Shown one piece after another: positions 60,899-64,000 of a stretch of 64,000 nucleotides of DNA (within the stretch, counting starts at the first letter, position 1; every line of letters begins with the position of its first letter). The translations under genes and the position numbers were made by a program. This DNA comes from Cellulomonas sp. ES6 (lineage in GTDB: Bacteria > Actinomycetota > Actinomycetes > Actinomycetales > Cellulomonadaceae). Location of the stretch: the NCBI RefSeq assembly GCF_030053835.1, contig NZ_CP125655.1:682001-746000 (forward strand), given 5' to 3'. Under the pieces are notes generated by a model that saw only the letters and a list, made by a program, of their open reading frames with translations, was not told where the DNA came from and searched no databases.

Positions 60899-62353
60899 GT
60901 GACCCACCGCCGCATCCGCCGCGCCCTGGCCGCCGTCGCCGGTCTCGCCGTCGTCGTGCCCGCCGTCGCCGTCGGCACCACCACCGCCGCCTACGTCGAC
61001 CGCGCCGAGGCGGTCACCGAGGTGTTCCGCTCCCCCACCACCCGCTTCGTCCCGCAGCAGACGTTCCTCGCCGGCACCGCGACCGCGCTCCAGGACGACG
61101 GCACCGTCGCCGTCTGGGGCTACCGCGGCGGCGGCCTGGCCGGCACCGGCGTCGCGACCGTCGACTCCGCGGCGCCCGTGAGCCTCGTGACGCTGCCCTC
61201 CGACGGGCACCCCGACGGCGCGCGCCGCGCGGTGAAGCTCGCCGGCGTGAGCCTCGACAACTACTTCGCCGCGGACGCCGCCTACACCGGCCTGGCCGCG
61301 CTCTCCGACGACGGCCGCGTCTACACGTGGGGCGGGAACCAGACGGTGCACGTCATGGGCCGCACCGGCGGCGCCGTGCCGTTCACGAAGCCGGGGCAGG
61401 TCGCGATCCCGGGCACCGTGGTGGACCTGGTGTCCTCCGCGTCCGTGTTCATGGCCCTGACCTCGACGGGCGACCTGTACACCTGGGGCTACCCGCAGGC
61501 GCGCGGCGTCACCGGTCAGGGCTCGCTGACGGCGTCGTCGGCCACGCCCGCCCGCATCCTGACGGGCGTGCACTCGATCGGCGCCGGCGTCTGGAACGGC
61601 TGGGCCGTGCGCGGCAACACCGTCGCGGGCGACCCGTCGACGGGCGTGCTGTGGTGGGGCTGGGCCAACAGCGCCGCGTCCTACGCCGGTTCGCCGTCGG
61701 GCGACGACGTCCAGGTGAGCCACGGGACCCCGACGCAGTCGGTCGCCCTGTCGCAGCACACCACCAGCGGCTGCGAGGCCGTGGGCGTGGTCGCCGGCTC
61801 GCCGCAGGACACGTGCGGCATCCGGTCGCTGACGGGGCACTACTACGGCAGCCAGGCCGTGCTGGCCGACGGCACCCTGCTGACGTGGGGCAACCACGTC
61901 GAGTGGGGCACCGCCCGCGCGGACGGCGGCCTCGTCGCCAACAACCGCCCCACCGCCGTGACGCTGGCCCCGGGCGTCACCGCCGTGCAGGTCGCGGCGA
62001 CCGAGGACTACGTGCTCGTCCGCGGCAGCGACAGCCTCGTGTACGTCTGGGGCCGGTACTCCTACGCCTGGGGCCCGCACCCCACGACCGGCGCGACCTC
62101 CGCGGCGAACATCCGCGTCCCCACCCGCATCGCCGCGCTCGGCCCCGTCGAGCACGTCGTGGGCTTCGGGTACTCCGGTGCGGCGCTGCGCGGCGACGGG
62201 ACGATCGTGCTGTGGGGCGGCACCACCCAGGGCGGCAGCCACAACACCTACCACCTGGTGCGCGACGGCTTCGCGTCCCCCCGGCCGTCCGCGGCCACGT
62301 CGCACGGCCTGACCGAGCTGGTCATGCCGGGCACCGAGCGGGCCGCCGCATGA
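60899..62353 (+). CDS. RCC1-like beta-propeller with SipW-type signal
   Basis: A 484-residue protein. The signal peptide ends A-A-Y-V-D near residue 34, the SipW pattern. Seven blades are marked by V-x-x-WG motifs: TVAVWGYRGGG, RVYTWGGNQT, DLYTWGYPQ, GVLWWGWANS, TLLTWGNHVEWG, LVYVWGRYSYAWG, TIVLWGGTTQGG. Two Cys (SGCEAVG, DTCGIR) may form a disulfide. GTG 60899 follows GAAGGAGG. Propeller proteins are not usual SipW cargo. It overlaps the next gene (ATGA). Confidence 0.85.
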   Translation: MTHRRIRRALAAVAGLAVVVPAVAVGTTTAAYVDRAEAVTEVFRSPTTRFVPQQTFLAGTATALQDDGTVAVWGYRGGGLAGTGVATVDSAAPVSLVTLPSDGHPDGARRAVKLAGVSLDNYFAADAAYTGLAALSDDGRVYTWGGNQTVHVMGRTGGAVPFTKPGQVAIPGTVVDLVSSASVFMALTSTGDLYTWGYPQARGVTGQGSLTASSATPARILTGVHSIGAGVWNGWAVRGNTVAGDPSTGVLWWGWANSAASYAGSPSGDDVQVSHGTPTQSVALSQHTTSGCEAVGVVAGSPQDTCGIRSLTGHYYGSQAVLADGTLLTWGNHVEWGTARADGGLVANNRPTAVTLAPGVTAVQVAATEDYVLVRGSDSLVYVWGRYSYAWGPHPTTGATSAANIRVPTRIAALGPVEHVVGFGYSGAALRGDGTIVLWGGTTQGGSHNTYHLVRDGFASPRPSAATSHGLTELVMPGTERAAA

Positions 62354-63042
62354 GCCGCCACGTCGCACCCCGCCGCCGCGACCGTCGGGCCGCCCGCCGC
62401 ACCGGCCTGATCGCGCTCGTCGCCACGACGGTCGTCACGGCGGCCGTGCTCGGCACCACCGCGCTCACGGCCGCGTCGTACACCGACGAGGCGCACCTGG
62501 GCCTCGGGACGGCGGGCGTCGGCTCGGCCGAGCCGTTCGACGTCGTGCTGCTCGCGGCCGACGGGACGGTCCACCAGGCCGCCCCGGGGACGCCGCTGCC
62601 GCTGGATCTGCCGGATCACGACCAGCTCGTGCCCGGGCGCACCGTCGGTGCGACGCTCCGGGTCGCGAACAACCACCCCGACATCGCCGCCGCGGTCTCC
62701 GCGACGCTCGCCGCGGAGCCCGTGCCGGGCACCCCGGACATCACCCCGTTCCTGCGGGTGACGGTGCTGGCCGAGGACGGGACCGTGCTGCTCGGCTCCG
62801 GCGCCGACCGGCCCCAGGACGGCGCCCGGCCGGGTGCCGCCGCCGACCTGGGCACGCTCGCCCCGCGCGGCGCCGAGCCGCTGCCGGACGCCGGCGCGTG
62901 GCTCGACGCGGAGCCCCGCTCCGTCACCAGCCTGACCGTCCACGTGCACCTGCTGGACGACCCCGCCACCGAGGCCCTCAACGGGGGCCAGGCGCACCTG
63001 ACCGCCCGTCTCGACGCCACGTCCACCGAGGAGGACGCGTGA
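62350..63042 (+). CDS. SipW-dependent-type exported protein
   Basis: A 230-residue protein. Signal peptide (GLIALVATTVVTAAVLGTTA) ending A-A-S-Y-T-D. The mature part (VVLLAADGTVHQAAPGTPLP, VGATLRVANNHPDIAAAVSA, VTSLTVHVHLLDDPATEALN) is a TasA-like beta-sandwich. Four-base overlaps with the propeller gene and with the peptidase gene. Confidence 0.82.
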   Translation: MSRHVAPRRRDRRAARRTGLIALVATTVVTAAVLGTTALTAASYTDEAHLGLGTAGVGSAEPFDVVLLAADGTVHQAAPGTPLPLDLPDHDQLVPGRTVGATLRVANNHPDIAAAVSATLAAEPVPGTPDITPFLRVTVLAEDGTVLLGSGADRPQDGARPGAAADLGTLAPRGAEPLPDAGAWLDAEPRSVTSLTVHVHLLDDPATEALNGGQAHLTARLDATSTEEDA

Positions 63043-63629
63043 CCACCGCCGCCATCACCCCCGCCCCCCTGCCGACGACCCGCCGCGCGCGGCGCGCGAC
63101 CGCCGCGACCCGCCGCCCGGGCCTCGCCACCCGCCTGGCGGTGCGGGCCCAGCGCCTGCTGCTGAACCTCGCCGCCGCCGTCGGCGTGCTGAGCCTGCTC
63201 GCCGTCGCCGCCTGCCTGGCCCTGGGCGTGCGGCCCGCGGTCGTCGTCTCCGGCTCGATGGCCCCCGGCATCCCCGTCGGTGCCGTCACCCTCGCGCGCT
63301 CCGTCCCCGCGGACTCGGTGGCCGTCGGCGACGTCGTCACCGTGCCCCGCACCGACGGCCGCGGGCTCGTCACCCACCGCGTCATCGAGACGACTCCCCT
63401 GCCCGGCGGCGTCGCGGGCGCCACCGAGCTGCGGCTGCAGGGCGACGCGAACACCGAGCCCGACGCCCAGCCGTACGCGGTCGTGGAGGTCGGGCAGGTG
63501 CTCGGCTCTGTGCCGCACGTCGGGTACGCGGTCGTCGCCCTGCAGGAGAACCTGGTGGCCGTCGTGGCCGGGCTGCTCGCGCTGACCGCGCTCGTGACGT
63601 TCCCGGCACGGGCGGCGGCGCGGCGCTGA
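63039..63629 (+). CDS. sipW: Signal peptidase I, SipW/ER type
   Basis: A 196-residue membrane protease. N-terminal helix (LNLAAAVGVLSLLAVAACLA), catalytic Ser in VVSGSMAPGIPVGAV, His in VTHRVIETT (the ER/archaeal/SipW type uses His instead of Lys), and Asp in LQGDANTEPDAQPY, then a C-terminal helix (LVAVVAGLLALTALVTF). It overlaps the preceding gene (GTGA) and is probably dedicated to the four exported proteins before it. Confidence 0.93.
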   Translation: MTTAAITPAPLPTTRRARRATAATRRPGLATRLAVRAQRLLLNLAAAVGVLSLLAVAACLALGVRPAVVVSGSMAPGIPVGAVTLARSVPADSVAVGDVVTVPRTDGRGLVTHRVIETTPLPGGVAGATELRLQGDANTEPDAQPYAVVEVGQVLGSVPHVGYAVVALQENLVAVVAGLLALTALVTFPARAAARR

Positions 63630-63672
63630 CGTGCACGGTCGTCGCCCGGGACGACGGCCCGGAGACGCAGGA

Positions 63673-63703
63673 GACCCCCGCCAGCGGCTCGCTGACGGGG
63701 GTC
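63673..63703 (+). terminator. Terminator of the SipW operon
   Basis: GACCCCCGCCAGCG (63673-63686) pairs with 63690-63703 with one mismatch, GCT loop, between sipW and the convergent tRNA-Asn. Confidence 0.7.
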
Positions 63704-63708
63704 GGGTG

Positions 63709-63781
<73 letters not shown>

Positions 63782-63868
63782 TCGCGCGGGAAGAACTCTA
63801 GCAGCCCGCCGGGGGTGCTCCGGACACCGGCGACGGCGTCCCGCGGGCACCCGCGCGGAGGTCCGGGG

Positions 63869-64000
63869 TCAGCCCCGCAGGCCCGCCTCCGCCCGGACGC
63901 GGGCCTCCGCGGCCTCGAGGAGGTCGGCCACCGCCGGGTCGTGCAGGTCCACGCGCCCCGTGCCGATGACCTGCGTGAACAGCTCGTCGCCGTCACCACG
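63869..64000 (-). CDS. C-terminal fragment of an unidentified protein (cut by window edge)
   Basis: The minus-strand frame is open from the window edge to TGA at 63869 and codes for 43 residues: ...GDGDELFTQVIGTGRVDLHD, then PAVADLLEAAEARVRAEAGL and RG. Third codon positions are nearly all G/C and the helical, acidic composition looks like a real protein end. It is too short to assign a family. The start lies outside the window. Confidence 0.6.
   Translation of the reverse strand, partial: RGDGDELFTQVIGTGRVDLHDPAVADLLEAAEARVRAEAGLRG

Overview
The window is a high-GC actinobacterial chromosome segment. Codons end almost always in G or C, ATG and GTG starts are mixed, and genes overlap by ATGA/GTGA. 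The gene order glnE-glnA2-nadE-panB, histidine phosphatase-zinc ribbon-Nif3, ahpE-DUF3052-aceE-PucR regulator-fabD matches the conserved order known in mycobacteria and streptomycetes. PpgK, homodimeric AceE, BldC, DUF3145 and DUF3052 are actinobacterial hallmarks. The overall flavour (LAxTG anchor, SipW cluster, small SPOR protein beside map) suggests a Micrococcales member such as a Cellulomonas relative; the genus is inference.

Layout. 1-8.5 kb: end of an AI-2E-type permease gene, then glnE and glnA2 on the minus strand and nadE-panB on the plus strand. 8.6-16.7 kb: a frameshifted endonuclease/exonuclease/phosphatase-family gene, an M15 peptidase, map-ppgK and small enzymes, CsbD, a secreted CAP protein and a GAF protein. 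16.8-17.2 kb: RNase P RNA (minus). 17.3-30.2 kb: yaaA, the histidine phosphatase/zinc-ribbon/Nif3 operon, MDR dehydrogenase, SRAP protein, membrane proteins, tRNA-Val, ahpE and DUF3052. 30.5-39.6 kb: aceE, then fasR and fabD-fabH-acpP-fabF, the fatty-acid synthase II core fed by pyruvate dehydrogenase. 39.6-46.0 kb: an apparently inserted accessory block between fabF and the DUF3145 gene. It holds a secreted protein with a three-gene ABC transporter, and an FMN-lipoprotein/ApbE/membrane flavoreductase operon. 46-51 kb: DUF3145, def, and a TetR-controlled ATPase-YhgE/Pip operon. 51-54.8 kb: bldC behind a cyclic-di-GMP-I riboswitch, and kdpDE without kdpFABC. 55-63.7 kb: surface biology, with a LAxTG-anchored putative thioester adhesin, a coiled-coil membrane protein, and a five-gene operon of SipW-type-signal proteins (including an RCC1-like beta-propeller) ending in its own SipW-like signal peptidase. 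tRNA-Asn and a gene fragment close the window.

The strongest unusual signals are the c-di-GMP-I riboswitch in the bldC leader, the SipW operon carrying a beta-propeller cargo, the secreted-protein/ABC cassette, a perfect 24-bp TetR-type palindrome over the promoter of the YhgE/Pip operon, and a recurrent TAnnnT box 6-7 nt upstream of start codons indicating many leaderless transcripts.

All functional calls come from reading the sequence and from family knowledge; no searches were run.
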